DNA from: Affinundibacterium amnicola
Lineage (GTDB): Bacteria > Pseudomonadota > Gammaproteobacteria > Burkholderiales > Burkholderiaceae_D
Reading direction: 5' to 3'
DNA: 64,000 nt
NCBI RefSeq assembly: GCF_014284275.1
Contig: NZ_JACOFU010000001.1
Coordinates: forward strand, 558,001-622,000
Part shown: piece after piece, positions 19,601-28,333 of the stretch
How the letters are laid out: each line of letters begins with the position of its first letter
Position numbering within the stretch: the stretch's first letter is position 1
The notes under the pieces: model-generated
What the model saw: the letters and a program-made list of their open reading frames with translations, nothing else
The model's database searches: none
What the model was told of the DNA's origin: nothing
Program-made: the position numbers and the translations under genes

Positions 19601-20865
19601 ATGTGGATGATTGGCGTCGCTATTTAGGTGAGCTTGCGCAAAAGCGCGGCGTATATCAATCGACTGCGGTATCGACCACAGCAGTTGTTGGCACTACCGG
19701 ATTTTCTCAGTACATTGAACCGAATAGTTTTTCTCTGATTACCGATGAACTGTATTTGTTCGGAAAAAAATTGGATCAGATCGTCTTGGGAGCATCACAT
19801 CAATCCGGTCTGTGGCAGGCTAATCTCGATTCTAAGCAAGCTTCCGGCTTTATTAGTTGGAACGGATTTGGTAATCAACAATCCACCGGACAAGTCGCTG
19901 CCCGTTTAAGTCGCTTAATGATTCCGCGTTCAGCGGCGAGTGATGTGGGTGATTTGCTAGAGGCAAAAAGTACGACGAAACAGCTTCCCAGTTTGGATAT
20001 CCAAGTTGAAAATTTTGAGCTGTTCAATAAAAAACTAGGGTTCCTCGCATTACAGGCAAGTAATACCTTGTCATCACTTGGACGTGAATGGAATATCGAC
20101 AAGTTGGTGTTGAAAAATGACGACGCAAGTTTGCATGCTAAGGGCAACTGGGTATCACGTCAGAGTGATAGTCAAACCAAATTGGAATATGTATTGGACA
20201 TACTCAATTCAGGAAGTTTATTGGATCGCTTGGAGTTTCCCGGAGTACTGCGTGGCGGCAAGGGGAAATTGGAAGGTAGCGCACATTGGACAGGTCTTCC
20301 GTTTGATATTGATATTCCGAGTTTGGGAGGTCAATTGCAAATGACTTTAGCTGCAGGGCAATTCTTGAAAGTCGATCCTGGTGCTGCAAAATTATTGGGT
20401 GTTTTGAGCATGCAGTCTTTGCCGCGTCGATTTACTTTAGATTTTCGTGATGTGTTTTCTGAGGGCTTTGCATTCGACAGCATCGTTGGCACAGCGCAAA
20501 TTCAACAAGGAATTGCAAAGACGGATAATTTAAAAATGAGCAGTGTTAATGCGGCAGTGTTGATGGAAGGTAGCGCTGATATCGCAAAAGAAACGCAAGA
20601 TTTGCATGTCGCGGTCATTCCTGATTTTAACGCTGGTGCAGCTTCTGTTGTTTATGGTTTAGCGGTAAACCCTGTGATTGGATTGGGAACATTTCTGGCA
20701 CAATTGTTTTTTAGAGATCCGCTCAAGCGCGCTTTTACTTATGAATATCAAATTACCGGACCATGGGCAAATCCTATTGTCACGAAGATAGAAAATAAAG
20801 AGCGTCAAGAAATTTTAGATAAGCAAAGAGCAGAGCAAATCAAGGCTAAAGCAGAATCAAAATAA
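16615..20865 (+). CDS. yhdP: YhdP-family (TIGR02099) AsmA-like envelope protein
   Basis: 1416-residue inner-membrane-anchored protein of the AsmA/YhdP bridge family, which in E. coli helps move phospholipid to the outer membrane. One N-terminal membrane helix (about residues 50-72, FKFLLVCYFIFAVLFLCL) is followed by a very long periplasmic beta-rich body with the family's conserved start (QASWQGFNPRIALRDV) and a C-terminal AsmA-like block (VNAAVLMEGSADIAKETQDL, GLAVNPVIGLGTFLAQ). No ATG is available: the frame opens at 16543 and the first start is TTG 16615, then GTG 16621 and TTG 16633, none with a good ribosome site. Nine bases separate it from the next gene. Confidence 0.93.
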   Translation: MKVENSLNHPDPVISQEPSPSGWRRLAHQTRTTCVVAAFHGGRGLRKSLRITFKFLLVCYFIFAVLFLCLRHLVLPNVENYKPEIEQLVSEKIGRQIKIAQLQASWQGFNPRIALRDVVIYDQNAKPALSLPEINTTLSWWSIVVLDARFAAVELVKPDLQVSRNKSGVIQVAGFPLQITDGKAANDAGLNWVLAQHEISIREGQVTWDDQLRAQPALQLSSVNFVLNNHWHQHQFALRAVPPARLASPIDVRGKFQQSVFALKKSGLSTWSGELYSDLNKADLPAIHQYFPFPFQLNKGIGSVRSWTKLERGRLADFTADLYLQDVLGKFRKDLPVLDMAQVRGRFIATEQVSRQRKYLPLLSRQAGHSLALVNFSMQTRDGLVLPATTLKETFIPGENGQGEKVELYAESLDLASLANFAEHLPIPLDQRRLLIDVAPKGVLKNFTASWQGSFPDISSYRIQGEFRNLEMQPLKAQLARPKQGKIPAKVAFPAIPGFDNLSGSIDANDKGGSFTLDSTDLTLQLSSYFVDPVMPFNRLKMRARWQLQNDDRLQMQIQEMDFEQDGAVGSLSGQHSLSMRESDLGEVNLTGRVQGFDLKTINRYIPAQTPEHLRAWLSAALLDGKANDVVFRMKGALAEFPFEHNSRDPERQGEFLVKGKIHGGKLNFLPGEYAKDGVAPFWPVIDDIKGNFIFEHGRMEIRAETASTNTVALKKVKAVIPDLLADNPILEIDGAASGQLQTMLNYVKASPVDEWLGHFLHDTVANGVAQLSLKLALPLNTIVESKVNGVLQLNGAETVLQVDLPKISNLTGRIEFNERGVTLNGIKGNLLGGLAQASGGSQKDGAIRIKIDGVANAEGIQKHFSHLEFAQFLESMQGETRYNTLINVKRRQAELLIESDLQGLAWNLPEPLTKTANENAPLRLEIIADAASVTSEIREQIKLNVGNRFNAQYQRKKNNEKDAAWQVLRGSVAVNTPAQLPDSGLNFHIQTKTFNVDDWRRYLGELAQKRGVYQSTAVSTTAVVGTTGFSQYIEPNSFSLITDELYLFGKKLDQIVLGASHQSGLWQANLDSKQASGFISWNGFGNQQSTGQVAARLSRLMIPRSAASDVGDLLEAKSTTKQLPSLDIQVENFELFNKKLGFLALQASNTLSSLGREWNIDKLVLKNDDASLHAKGNWVSRQSDSQTKLEYVLDILNSGSLLDRLEFPGVLRGGKGKLEGSAHWTGLPFDIDIPSLGGQLQMTLAAGQFLKVDPGAAKLLGVLSMQSLPRRFTLDFRDVFSEGFAFDSIVGTAQIQQGIAKTDNLKMSSVNAAVLMEGSADIAKETQDLHVAVIPDFNAGAASVVYGLAVNPVIGLGTFLAQLFFRDPLKRAFTYEYQITGPWANPIVTKIENKERQEILDKQRAEQIKAKAESK

Positions 20866-20874
20866 GGATAGACG

Positions 20875-21681
20875 ATGAAAGTCGCAGCAATTCAAATGGT
20901 CTCGGCATCAATTCCTGATACCAATCTCCAAACAGCAGAACGTTTATTGAAACTAGCAAAAGCGCAAGGCGCGGAATTGGCTGTGCTGCCCGAGTACTGG
21001 TCGATTATGGGCTTGCGTGATGCCGATAAAGTGGCGTTTGCAGAACAGCCAGGTAAGGGTGCATTGCAAACGTTTTTAGCGCAAATGGCTAAAGATTTGC
21101 AGATGACAATCGTTGGCGGCACGATTCCATTGCAGTCAGATGATAGTCATAAAATCTATAACGCATGCTTGGTATTTGATCCGAATGGAATACAAATCGC
21201 GCGTTACGACAAAATTCATTTGTTTGGATTTACCAATGGCGAGGAGAGCTATCAAGAATCGAACACCATACAAGCAGGGAATGACATCGTTAGCTTTGAT
21301 AGCGCGATAGGCAAAGTTGGTTTGGGTATCTGTTATGACCTGCGTTTCCCTGAATTATTCCGCAATATGGGTGCTTGCAGTCTGTTAGTCTTGCCGGCAG
21401 CTTTTACCTACACGACAGGGCAAGCGCATTGGGAAATTTTGTTGCGTGCCCGTGCGATCGAAAATCAATGCTATGTTCTCGCATCGGCGCAAGGCGGAAC
21501 GCACGACAGCGGTCGCCGCACTTGGGGGCATAGTATGCTGATAGATCCTTGGGGCAAAGTATTGAATTGTTTGGAGGAGGGCGAGGGCGTCGTGATCGCA
21601 GATCTCGATATGGATTGCATGCAAAAGATTCGTAATAACTTGCCAGCCTTGAAGCACCGACGATTTGCTTGCTCGTCTTGA
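20875..21681 (+). CDS. Nitrilase-superfamily amidohydrolase (Nit1/Nit2-like)
   Basis: 268-residue carbon-nitrogen hydrolase. The Glu-Lys-Cys catalytic triad is E40 (VLPEYW), K113 (RYDKIHLF) and C153 (GLGICYDLRFPELFR). Sequence style is that of the Nit subgroup, whose known members hydrolyse deaminated glutathione; exact substrate here is inference. ATG 20875 has AAGGA at 20863-20867. It follows yhdP by nine bases and precedes tldD, a gene order I associate with betaproteobacteria, so co-transcription from yhdP is likely. Cytosolic; no signal peptide. Confidence 0.92.
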   Translation: MKVAAIQMVSASIPDTNLQTAERLLKLAKAQGAELAVLPEYWSIMGLRDADKVAFAEQPGKGALQTFLAQMAKDLQMTIVGGTIPLQSDDSHKIYNACLVFDPNGIQIARYDKIHLFGFTNGEESYQESNTIQAGNDIVSFDSAIGKVGLGICYDLRFPELFRNMGACSLLVLPAAFTYTTGQAHWEILLRARAIENQCYVLASAQGGTHDSGRRTWGHSMLIDPWGKVLNCLEEGEGVVIADLDMDCMQKIRNNLPALKHRRFACSS

Positions 21682-21764
21682 TTGTTCAGGTGAAGAACCT
21701 GAGCGTGAAATACTCTACAATACGCTTTAATAGCCATGATGGCAGCCAATAAAGATTGAAAAAC

Positions 21765-23225
21765 ATGACACCATTTGATTCGAATTTAAAACACCTCGCC
21801 ATTGCCCGCGATATTCTCTTGACGCCTTTTGGGCTGGATGAAGCGAAGTTGGCGTCTGCCTTAAAAACGATGTTCACGCATAAAATTGATTACGCCGATC
21901 TGTATTTCCAGTTCACTAAGAACGAAGGCTGGAGTCTGGAAGAAGGTATCGTCAAAACGGGTAGCTTTTCGATTGATCAAGGCGTTGGTGTGCGCGCAGT
22001 ATCTGGTGACAAAACTGCATTCTCTTATTCTGATGAGATTTCAGAACATGCCTTGTTAGAAGCGGCGGCCGCGACACGAACCATTGCCCGTGCTGGTTCA
22101 GGCAAGATTCAAGTTGCTTCGGCTATGAAGGGCGTACAAGGGCATAATTTATTTTTACAAGATGATCCATTAGCATCCTTAGATGCGACGCAAAAGGTCG
22201 CTTTGTTAGAGCGAATAGAGAAAATCGCTCGCGCAAAGGATCCGCGCATCGTGCAGGTGATGGCGAGTCTGGCTGGTGAGTACGATGTGATTCTCGTAGC
22301 ACGCAGTGACGGTGTCATCGCTGCTGATGTTCGTCCATTAGTACGCATGTCATTGACGGTGATTGCTGAACAAAATGGGCGTCGCGAAACTGGCTCTAGT
22401 GGTGGCGGTGGTCGTTATAATTTTTCGTATTTCAATGATGCAATTCTTGAACAATACGCTGACGATGCCGTGAAATCTGCCTTGGTTAACTTGGACGCTC
22501 GCCCAGCGCCTGCAGGTTCTATGACGGTGGTGCTCGGCTCTGGATGGCCAGGTGTTTTGTTGCATGAAGCGATTGGCCACGGCTTAGAGGGCGATTTTAA
22601 TCGTAAAGGTTCTAGTACTTTTGCCGGTCGGATTGGGGATCGCGTTGCGGCTAAAGGTGTAACCGTGGTGGATGATGGTACCTTAGCAAATCGTCGCGGC
22701 TCTTTGAATATTGATGATGAAGGTAATCCTACACAATGTACGACCCTGATTGAAGACGGCATACTCAAAGGCTATATTCAAGACACGATGAATGCGCGTT
22801 TAATGAAGATGCCAGTGACTGGCAATGCGCGTCGAGAGTCGTTCGCTCATTTACCTATGCCACGTATGACGAATACCTACATGTTGGGTGGTGATAAAGA
22901 TCCGGCTGAAATCTTAGCTTCAGTAAAAAATGGTTTGTACGCGGTGAATTTCGGCGGTGGTCAGGTTGATATCACGAACGGTAAATTTGTCTTCTCTGCC
23001 AGCGAAGCTTATATGATCGAAGACGGCAAAGTCACTTATCCTGTTAAAGGTGCGACCTTGATCGGTAATGGTCCAGATGTATTAAATCGGGTATCGATGA
23101 TTGGTAACGATATGCGTTTAGATTCGGGCGTTGGGGTGTGCGGTAAGGAAGGCCAAAGCGTTCCTGTCGGCGTCGGCCAGCCAACCTTAAGGATTGATGG
23201 ACTTGTTGTTGGCGGCACTGCTTGA
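21765..23225 (+). CDS. tldD: Metalloprotease TldD
   Basis: 486 residues, half of the TldD/TldE zinc protease that matures ribosomal peptides such as microcin B17 and degrades unfolded peptides. The zinc motif HEAIGH begins at His267 (LLHEAIGHGLEGDF). Other family blocks are DGTLANRRGSLNIDDEG, FAHLPMPRMTNTYML and VGVCGKEGQSVPVGVGQPTLRI. ATG 21765 is preferred to an in-frame TTG at 21756. The partner tldE/pmbA is not in the window, which is common because the two genes are often unlinked. Located 83 bases after the nitrilase gene. Confidence 0.95.
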   Translation: MTPFDSNLKHLAIARDILLTPFGLDEAKLASALKTMFTHKIDYADLYFQFTKNEGWSLEEGIVKTGSFSIDQGVGVRAVSGDKTAFSYSDEISEHALLEAAAATRTIARAGSGKIQVASAMKGVQGHNLFLQDDPLASLDATQKVALLERIEKIARAKDPRIVQVMASLAGEYDVILVARSDGVIAADVRPLVRMSLTVIAEQNGRRETGSSGGGGRYNFSYFNDAILEQYADDAVKSALVNLDARPAPAGSMTVVLGSGWPGVLLHEAIGHGLEGDFNRKGSSTFAGRIGDRVAAKGVTVVDDGTLANRRGSLNIDDEGNPTQCTTLIEDGILKGYIQDTMNARLMKMPVTGNARRESFAHLPMPRMTNTYMLGGDKDPAEILASVKNGLYAVNFGGGQVDITNGKFVFSASEAYMIEDGKVTYPVKGATLIGNGPDVLNRVSMIGNDMRLDSGVGVCGKEGQSVPVGVGQPTLRIDGLVVGGTA

Positions 23226-23420
23226 TTTGCCCTCAAACCGACGATAGAAATCTTTCTGGCGGAAAACTGGCGGCAAAAGTTCGTATTGTCTATACATCTT
23301 TCTGCCGTTGATTCATTGCTAAAAAGCCTTTGTTTTTGTGACTTGTATTGAATGTGCTGTTGTGTCTTGAGTAGATGAGATATTGTGATTACAGTGTCTT
23401 TTTTCTATGAAAGGATCAGC

Positions 23421-24110
23421 ATGTCTAAACTTTCCTTCAATCAAGGCTCTCCGCAATTTATACCGCTGAGCACTTATCGTGCCTATCCAGAAAATGAGAT
23501 GGAAGCACGTGCACAAGAATTTTATGAAGAGCTCTCTCGTCGTAAAACGATACGAGAATTTTCAGATGCCCCGGTGTCGCGTAAAGTCATCGAGCAATGT
23601 TTATTAGCGGCAGGAACAGCACCATCCGGAGCAAATCATCAGCCTTGGCATTTTGCAGTAGTCAGCGATAAAGAATTGAAACATCGTATCCGGGTAGAAG
23701 CAGAAATTGAAGAGCGTGAATTCTATGAGCGCCGTGCACCTCAAGAATGGAAAGATGCGTTAGCGCCATTGGGTACGGATTCAAACAAACCGTTCTTGGA
23801 GGACGCACCTTACTTAATCGCGATTTTCGGCCAAAAAAGTACCTTGATGGATGACGGTACCGCAGTTAAAAATTATTATGTGCCCGAATCAGTATCCATT
23901 GCCACAGGTTTTCTGATCGCAGCTTTGCACCACGCGGGCTTGGCGACTTTGACACATACTCCCAGCCCAATGGGATTTTTGAATGAGTTATTAGATCGCC
24001 CTGATAATGAAAAACCTTACATCTTATTAGTGGTCGGTCATCCTGCTGATCACTGTATGGTGCCGAATATTCGTAAGAAGCCTTTGAGCGAAATTGCCAG
24101 TTTTTTATAA
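23421..24110 (+). CDS. Nitroreductase-family FMN oxidoreductase (2 of 3)
   Basis: 229 residues from ATG 23421, which has AAAGGA eight bases upstream; an earlier GTG at 23385 is in frame but unneeded. FMN-binding signatures are [14 protein letters not shown] and [15 protein letters not shown]. The C-terminal [28 protein letters not shown] block resembles iodotyrosine-deiodinase/BluB-like branches of the fold, so a dehalogenase or flavin-dependent reductase role is possible but unproven. It stands between tldD and the aroG leader, with no obvious operon partner. Confidence 0.88.
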   Translation: MSKLSFNQGSPQFIPLSTYRAYPENEMEARAQEFYEELSRRKTIREFSDAPVSRKVIEQCLLAAGTAPSGANHQPWHFAVVSDKELKHRIRVEAEIEEREFYERRAPQEWKDALAPLGTDSNKPFLEDAPYLIAIFGQKSTLMDDGTAVKNYYVPESVSIATGFLIAALHHAGLATLTHTPSPMGFLNELLDRPDNEKPYILLVVGHPADHCMVPNIRKKPLSEIASFL

Positions 24111-24202
24111 GACTTCATCAGTATTTGAATATAAGCTTATGTCGAATCCCATGTGTTAGCTCAAGGCTTTTGTAAAATTACGCGCACATTCAGATAAATT
24201 GC

Positions 24203-24232
24203 TTGCCAATTGCGTGCTGATGTTGTTATAGT
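24203..24232 (+). promoter_or_regulatory. Sigma-70 promoter of the aroG leader
   Basis: TTGCCA (24203-24208), 18-base spacer, TATAGT (24227-24232); each hexamer matches 5 of 6. Transcription would start near 24239, about 20 bases before the leader-peptide ATG. Confidence 0.65.
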
Positions 24233-24257
24233 CGTTCCATTCGATCACGAGGTTTTC

Positions 24258-24329
24258 ATGAATTTTGCACGATTTTACTTTCACTTTTACTTTAGCTATT
24301 CCAACCCTAAGGCGGTGGAGAAGCGGTAA
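24258..24329 (+). CDS. AroG leader peptide (Phe/Tyr-rich, 23 residues)
   Basis: ATG at 24258 with ACGAGG at 24247-24252, 23 codons, stop at 24327-24329. Residues 3-14 hold nine aromatic codons: the segment reads FARFYFHFYFSY, that is six Phe and three Tyr among twelve. This density, the good ribosome site and the following terminator are the hallmarks of a ribosome-stalling leader such as PheL or PheM. The peptide itself probably has no function; its translation senses charged Phe-tRNA and Tyr-tRNA. It precedes aroG, whose product starts the pathway to those amino acids. Confidence 0.85.
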   Translation: MNFARFYFHFYFSYSNPKAVEKR

Positions 24330-24406
24330 GTTCACGTAGAAGCAAAATCGACGTACATAGAACCCAACCGATCCAAAAAAACCGCCAGTCTTGGCGGTTT
24401 TTTTTT
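24311..24406 (+). promoter_or_regulatory. aroG attenuator: antiterminator segment and intrinsic terminator
   Basis: Terminator: ACCGCCA (24381-24387), loop GTCT, TGGCGGT (24392-24398), flanked by six A and nine T. The same 3' arm sequence GGCGGT also occurs at 24311-24316, inside the last leader codons just after the Phe/Tyr run. It can pair with ACCGCC at 24381-24386 and so prevent the terminator. A ribosome stalled on Phe/Tyr codons leaves 24311-24316 open (readthrough); a ribosome reaching the stop codon covers it (termination). Pairings are seen; regulation is inferred. The remaining part of 24111-24515 shows no other gene. Confidence 0.8.
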
Positions 24407-24515
24407 GCCCTAAGAATTTAATTTTCAGGTGCGGTGGATAGGAAAATAGATCAAAAACATTTTCAACAGAATTTTAAAAGCCCAATTTATTTCATTCAAA
24501 CTTCAGGAAAACATT

Positions 24516-25574
24516 ATGCAACGCACAGACGATTTACGTATTCGGGAAATGAAAGAGCTGCTTCCACCTTCGCATTTGATTCGCGAATTTGCCTGCTCTG
24601 ATAAAGCTTCAGAAGTAACTGCCAATGCACGCACAGCTTTGCATAATATTTTGCAGGCCAAAGATGACAGAGTTATGGTCGTTATTGGTCCATGCTCGAT
24701 TCACGACACGAAAGCGACGCTAGAGTATGCAAAAAAACTCGCAGAAGCGCGTGTGAAATTTGCTGGTGAACTAGAAATCGTGATGCGTGTGTACTTCGAA
24801 AAACCACGCACGACAGTGGGTTGGAAAGGTTTGATCAATGATCCGTATATGGATAACAGTTTCCGCATTAATGATGGCTTGCGTATTGCACGCGAATTAT
24901 TGTTAAACATTAATGAACTTGGATTGCCAGCGGGCACCGAGTATTTGGATATGATTAGCCCACAATACATCGCCGATTTAATTAGCTGGGGAGCGATTGG
25001 TGCACGTACCACCGAGTCGCAAGTGCATCGTGAATTAGCATCTGGTTTGTCATGCCCAGTAGGTTTTAAAAACGGCACAGACGGTAATGTCAAAATCGCA
25101 GTTGATGCGATTAAAGCGTCGTCACAACCACATCACTTTTTATCAGTAACTAAAGGTGGACATTCTGCGATTGTGTCTACTAACGGCAATGAAGATTGCC
25201 ATATTATTTTACGTGGTGGGAAGACGCCAAACTACGATGCTGCAAGTGTTGATGCTGCTGCTAAAGATATCGTAGCCAATGGTTTACAAGCTCGTATCAT
25301 GATTGACGCATCGCATGCGAATAGCTCAAAAAATCCTTTGAATCAGATACCGGTCTGCGCAGATATCGCCGGTCAAATTGCTGCTGGTGATGACCGGATT
25401 GTCGGCGTGATGATTGAATCTAATTTGGTCGCAGGGCGCCAAGATTTGGTCGCTGGTAAAGAATTAGTCTATGGTCAGTCAATTACAGATGGTTGCATTG
25501 ATTGGACGGATAGCCAGGCAAGTTTGCAAGTGCTTGCAGATGCTGTCAAACAACGTCGTTTGAAGAAATCATAA
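24516..25574 (+). CDS. aroG: 3-deoxy-7-phosphoheptulonate synthase (DAHP synthase, AroG type)
   Basis: Condenses phosphoenolpyruvate with erythrose 4-phosphate, the first step of aromatic amino-acid synthesis. 352 residues, class I alpha type, like E. coli AroG/F/H. Motifs: VVIGPCSIHD, RVYFEKPRTTVGWKGLINDP, RTTESQVHRELASGLSCPVGFKNGTDG, SVTKGGHSAIVSTNGN, and MIDASHANSSK. Feedback type cannot be read with certainty, though the upstream leader suggests Phe and Tyr control transcription. ATG 24516 has AGGAAA at 24505-24510. A 38-base stem-loop follows the stop codon. Confidence 0.96.
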   Translation: MQRTDDLRIREMKELLPPSHLIREFACSDKASEVTANARTALHNILQAKDDRVMVVIGPCSIHDTKATLEYAKKLAEARVKFAGELEIVMRVYFEKPRTTVGWKGLINDPYMDNSFRINDGLRIARELLLNINELGLPAGTEYLDMISPQYIADLISWGAIGARTTESQVHRELASGLSCPVGFKNGTDGNVKIAVDAIKASSQPHHFLSVTKGGHSAIVSTNGNEDCHIILRGGKTPNYDAASVDAAAKDIVANGLQARIMIDASHANSSKNPLNQIPVCADIAGQIAAGDDRIVGVMIESNLVAGRQDLVAGKELVYGQSITDGCIDWTDSQASLQVLADAVKQRRLKKS

Positions 25575-25606
25575 ATTTGCAGTTGTTTGGACTGCTTGTC
25601 AGTTCT

Positions 25607-25644
25607 TCCTGCTTCGTGAGTGTTGATGCACTGATGAAGCAGGA
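25607..25644 (+). terminator. Stem-loop after aroG without T-run
   Basis: TCCTGCTTC (25607-25615) pairs with GAAGCAGGA (25636-25644); inside, AGTG and CACT extend the stem around TTGATG. There is no T-run, so it is not a classic intrinsic terminator; it may stabilise the 3' end or act with Rho. Confidence 0.45.
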
Positions 25645-25707
25645 GCTAAATTCAGTTTTGCGTATGTATCGGGTAAGTATCCGGCAGGTATTGAGTATGT
25701 GAGAGGC

Positions 25708-26403
25708 TTATTTTTTGGTCAAAACCATTTGTTGCCCCTCTCGAACCATGCTTAGGCGCTTTAGAAAAGACATGCCTAGTAAGCAAATTCCTAACTCGTT
25801 TTCCTGAATCGATGCATCAACCTGAAACAATTCGATGTCACCAATTTTGACTGAATCAAGTCGGACGATATAGGTTGGGACAATTCCATTTGCCGTGCTA
25901 GTTCGGGACGGTATGCCCTTTTTGTAATCAATGCCAAGTTTGCGAGCATCGCTGGCAGACATAGAAACAAAACTCGCACCGGTATCGACCATCATTCTGA
26001 GTTTGCTGCCGCCATTGATTTTACCTTCCGTGAAAAAATGGCCGTTGTCACCTGCTTGTAATGTAATACTGGGGTTTTTTGCTGTATCTGTGCGCAACAC
26101 AGCATGTCCTAGAAATAAAGTCTGGCGCTTTCCATCCGTTTCTATCGTCGCACTATTGCTATTGATCGAGACTAATTTCGTTCCAGCAGTAATGCTGCTG
26201 CCTACCGTGAACATTTTGGGTGGCTTATCATCAACGATCAGCATCGCTTTGCCATTGCTTAATGCTACCAAGCTAAATTCATTGGCATAGGCGCTATGCG
26301 TTGCGAACAGCGCGCTGAATCCAATAACACTCAGTAGCACAGTCAATTTGCTATTCTTTAATACAAATTGTGCTGTCAAAAGATTGAGAAATCGTTCGTA
26401 CAT
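25708..26403 (-). CDS. Retropepsin-like clan AA aspartic protease (TIGR02281 type)
   Basis: 231 residues. An N-terminal hydrophobic segment (LTVLLSVIGFSALFATHSAYA, about 20-40) looks like a cleaved signal peptide or an anchor. The C-terminal domain has the aspartic protease motif VDTGAS at 139-144, followed by ASDARKLGID, and LGMSFLKRL near the end, as in retropepsin-like single-domain proteases that work as dimers. The middle (residues 41-115) is a separate small beta region seen in betaproteobacterial relatives. Substrate unknown. Probably periplasmic. It is convergent with aroG. Confidence 0.85.
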   Translation of the reverse strand: MYERFLNLLTAQFVLKNSKLTVLLSVIGFSALFATHSAYANEFSLVALSNGKAMLIVDDKPPKMFTVGSSITAGTKLVSINSNSATIETDGKRQTLFLGHAVLRTDTAKNPSITLQAGDNGHFFTEGKINGGSKLRMMVDTGASFVSMSASDARKLGIDYKKGIPSRTSTANGIVPTYIVRLDSVKIGDIELFQVDASIQENELGICLLGMSFLKRLSMVREGQQMVLTKK

Positions 26404-26538
26404 TTTTCAAACCTCGCTTTCAGTCTTATCTCTCGATCTTATTTCGCAGTTTCGTCTGAATTCTCAATCTTGCTTTGAAGTTTGACGACAGTAGTGCGAT
26501 GTATTCGGCTACATCATCTCTAGAGTTTCGCTAAAAAA

Positions 26539-27030
26539 TCAATCGCGAAAATTATTGAACTCTAGCGGCAAGTCTTTAATTTCTTTACGTAACATTGCCA
26601 TCGCAGCTTGTAAATCGTCGCGTTTTGCACCAGTCACGCGTACCGCATCACCTTGGATACTTGCTTGCACTTTCATTTTGCTATCTTTAATGACTTTCAC
26701 GATTTTTTTTGCGTCTTCCGTCTGGATACCGTTTTTGACTTTGATGACTTTTTTTACTTTGTCTCCGCCTATTTTTTGCACGTCACCGATATCAAGAAAA
26801 CGTACATCGACGCCGCGTTTGCCCATTGTTTGGGTGACTTCGATCATGATTTGATCAAGGTGGAAATCAGAGTCGCCGAAGATAGTGATTTCGCGCTCTT
26901 TATCTTTCAATTCGACTTTGGCGCTAGTGCCTTTTAAATCAAAGCGATTGGTCACGACTTTGTTTGTCTGTGTGATCGCATTTTTAACTTCTTCCATATT
27001 GGCTTCAGAAACGGTATCAAATGACGGCAT
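26539..27030 (-). CDS. YajQ-family nucleotide-binding protein
   Basis: 163 residues, exactly the E. coli YajQ length when ATG 27030 is used. That start has AGGAAATACC-ATG spacing, while the longer frame adds 39 residues unlike the family. Core features: [30 protein letters not shown], and [12 protein letters not shown] at the C-terminus. Family members bind nucleotides or RNA, and a Xanthomonas member binds cyclic di-GMP; a role here is not deducible. Divergent from murB, with 159 bases between starts. Confidence 0.95.
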   Translation of the reverse strand: MPSFDTVSEANMEEVKNAITQTNKVVTNRFDLKGTSAKVELKDKEREITIFGDSDFHLDQIMIEVTQTMGKRGVDVRFLDIGDVQKIGGDKVKKVIKVKNGIQTEDAKKIVKVIKDSKMKVQASIQGDAVRVTGAKRDDLQAAMAMLRKEIKDLPLEFNNFRD

Positions 27031-27189
27031 GGTATTTCCTAAAAAATAGAGTGTTGATTGGTTAGATAAGAAAAACTTGGCAATAAAATCCAAATTTATT
27101 CGAAGTGCCGCTATTTTAACAAAAACCAAGGCCAACTTTCGTCGCAATTTACAGGAAATCCACGTGTTCGCGACTATAATCGTGTTCCT

Positions 27190-28239
27190 ATGAAATATGA
27201 AAAAAACGAATTAATTTTCCAGCATGACGTGTGCTTGCAAACCGCGAATAGCTTTGGAATCAAGGCTCAGGCGCATCGTTTGCTTGTGATTGACAGTGTG
27301 CAACAGCTAATTGCTTTGTATGAAGCGTTTCAGCATGACGATGAGTTAGCCAATTTGCCGCGTTTGATTTTAGGTGGTGGCAGCAATCTCATTCTCTCTG
27401 ATTTTTTGCCGCATCTTGTGCTTAAAGTGGCGATAAAAGCGCGCGAACTGATCGTCGAAACGAGCGATCAATTTATTGTACGTGCAGGTGCGGGTGAAAA
27501 TTGGCACGAATTTGTACAATGGACCTTAGCGCAAGGCTATGGTGGCTTAGAAAACTTGTCGTTGATTCCGGGAACCGTTGGCGCCTCGCCAATTCAAAAT
27601 ATCGGCGCTTATGGTGTCGAGATGCAAGATCGTTTTCACAGTTTGACCGCGTTTGACTTTGTTACGGGTGCGTTAAAAACATTTGATAAAGCTGAATGCG
27701 CCTTTGCTTATCGCGACAGTAATTTCAAAAGCAGTGAGCCAAATCGTTATCTGATCGTTGATGTGACTTTTGCCTTACCTAAGCAATGGCAGGCGAATCT
27801 TGGGTACGGCGATGTCGCAAAATATTTGACCGACATCGGCATCACGCAGCCGAAACCTCTTGATGTGAGCGCGGCGATTATTGCAATACGTCAGAGTAAA
27901 CTGCCAGATCCAGCGAAGATAGGAAATGCAGGCAGTTTCTTCAAGAACCCCATCGTTTCTGCCGAATTACGAGAACAAATCCTTCAGAAATTTCCGCAAT
28001 GTGTCAGTTACCGTCAAACCAACGGCAGCTTCAAACTCGCTGCTGGCTGGTTAATTGATACCTGTGGCTGGAAAGGCCGAAGTGTTGGCCCCGTGGGCGT
28101 GTACGAAAAACAAGCGCTTGTATTAGTGAATTTAGGTGGCGCGACTGGGGCGGAAGTACGCGCTTTGGCGAAAGATATACAGCGTACTGTTTTTGAACAG
28201 TTTGCGGTAGAGTTAGAAGTTGAGCCCGTATTTGTTTAA
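27190..28239 (+). CDS. murB: UDP-N-acetylenolpyruvoylglucosamine reductase MurB
   Basis: FAD-dependent cytosolic enzyme that makes UDP-MurNAc for peptidoglycan. 349 residues, type I (long) MurB. Key motifs: [13 protein letters not shown] for [31 protein letters not shown] (catalytic Arg), [10 protein letters not shown] (catalytic Ser) and the final ELEVEPV (catalytic Glu). The ribosome site before ATG 27190 is poor, but the N-terminus fits. An A/T-rich hairpin follows the gene. Confidence 0.96.
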   Translation: MKYEKNELIFQHDVCLQTANSFGIKAQAHRLLVIDSVQQLIALYEAFQHDDELANLPRLILGGGSNLILSDFLPHLVLKVAIKARELIVETSDQFIVRAGAGENWHEFVQWTLAQGYGGLENLSLIPGTVGASPIQNIGAYGVEMQDRFHSLTAFDFVTGALKTFDKAECAFAYRDSNFKSSEPNRYLIVDVTFALPKQWQANLGYGDVAKYLTDIGITQPKPLDVSAAIIAIRQSKLPDPAKIGNAGSFFKNPIVSAELREQILQKFPQCVSYRQTNGSFKLAAGWLIDTCGWKGRSVGPVGVYEKQALVLVNLGGATGAEVRALAKDIQRTVFEQFAVELEVEPVFV

Positions 28240-28279
28240 CAATTTATGTTTCGGCACATGTCGAAAATAGAATTTTGCA

Positions 28280-28315
28280 AAATAGAAAAAGGGGATTTAT
28301 ACCCATTTTCTATTT
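28280..28315. terminator. Putative terminator between murB and ppnP
   Basis: AAATAGAAAA (28280-28289) and TTTTCTATTT (28306-28315) form a perfect 10-bp arm pair with an inner GGG/CCC. It is A/T-rich and lies between converging genes. It could function on both strands, though the long T-run is inside the stem. Confidence 0.5.
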
Positions 28316-28333
28316 GTATTTTCTTCATTTGAT

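Noticed and set aside
26653-26937. Plus-strand ORF of 94 codons opposite yajQ
   Set aside because: Antisense shadow of yajQ, Phe/Asp-rich composition typical of a complementary frame.
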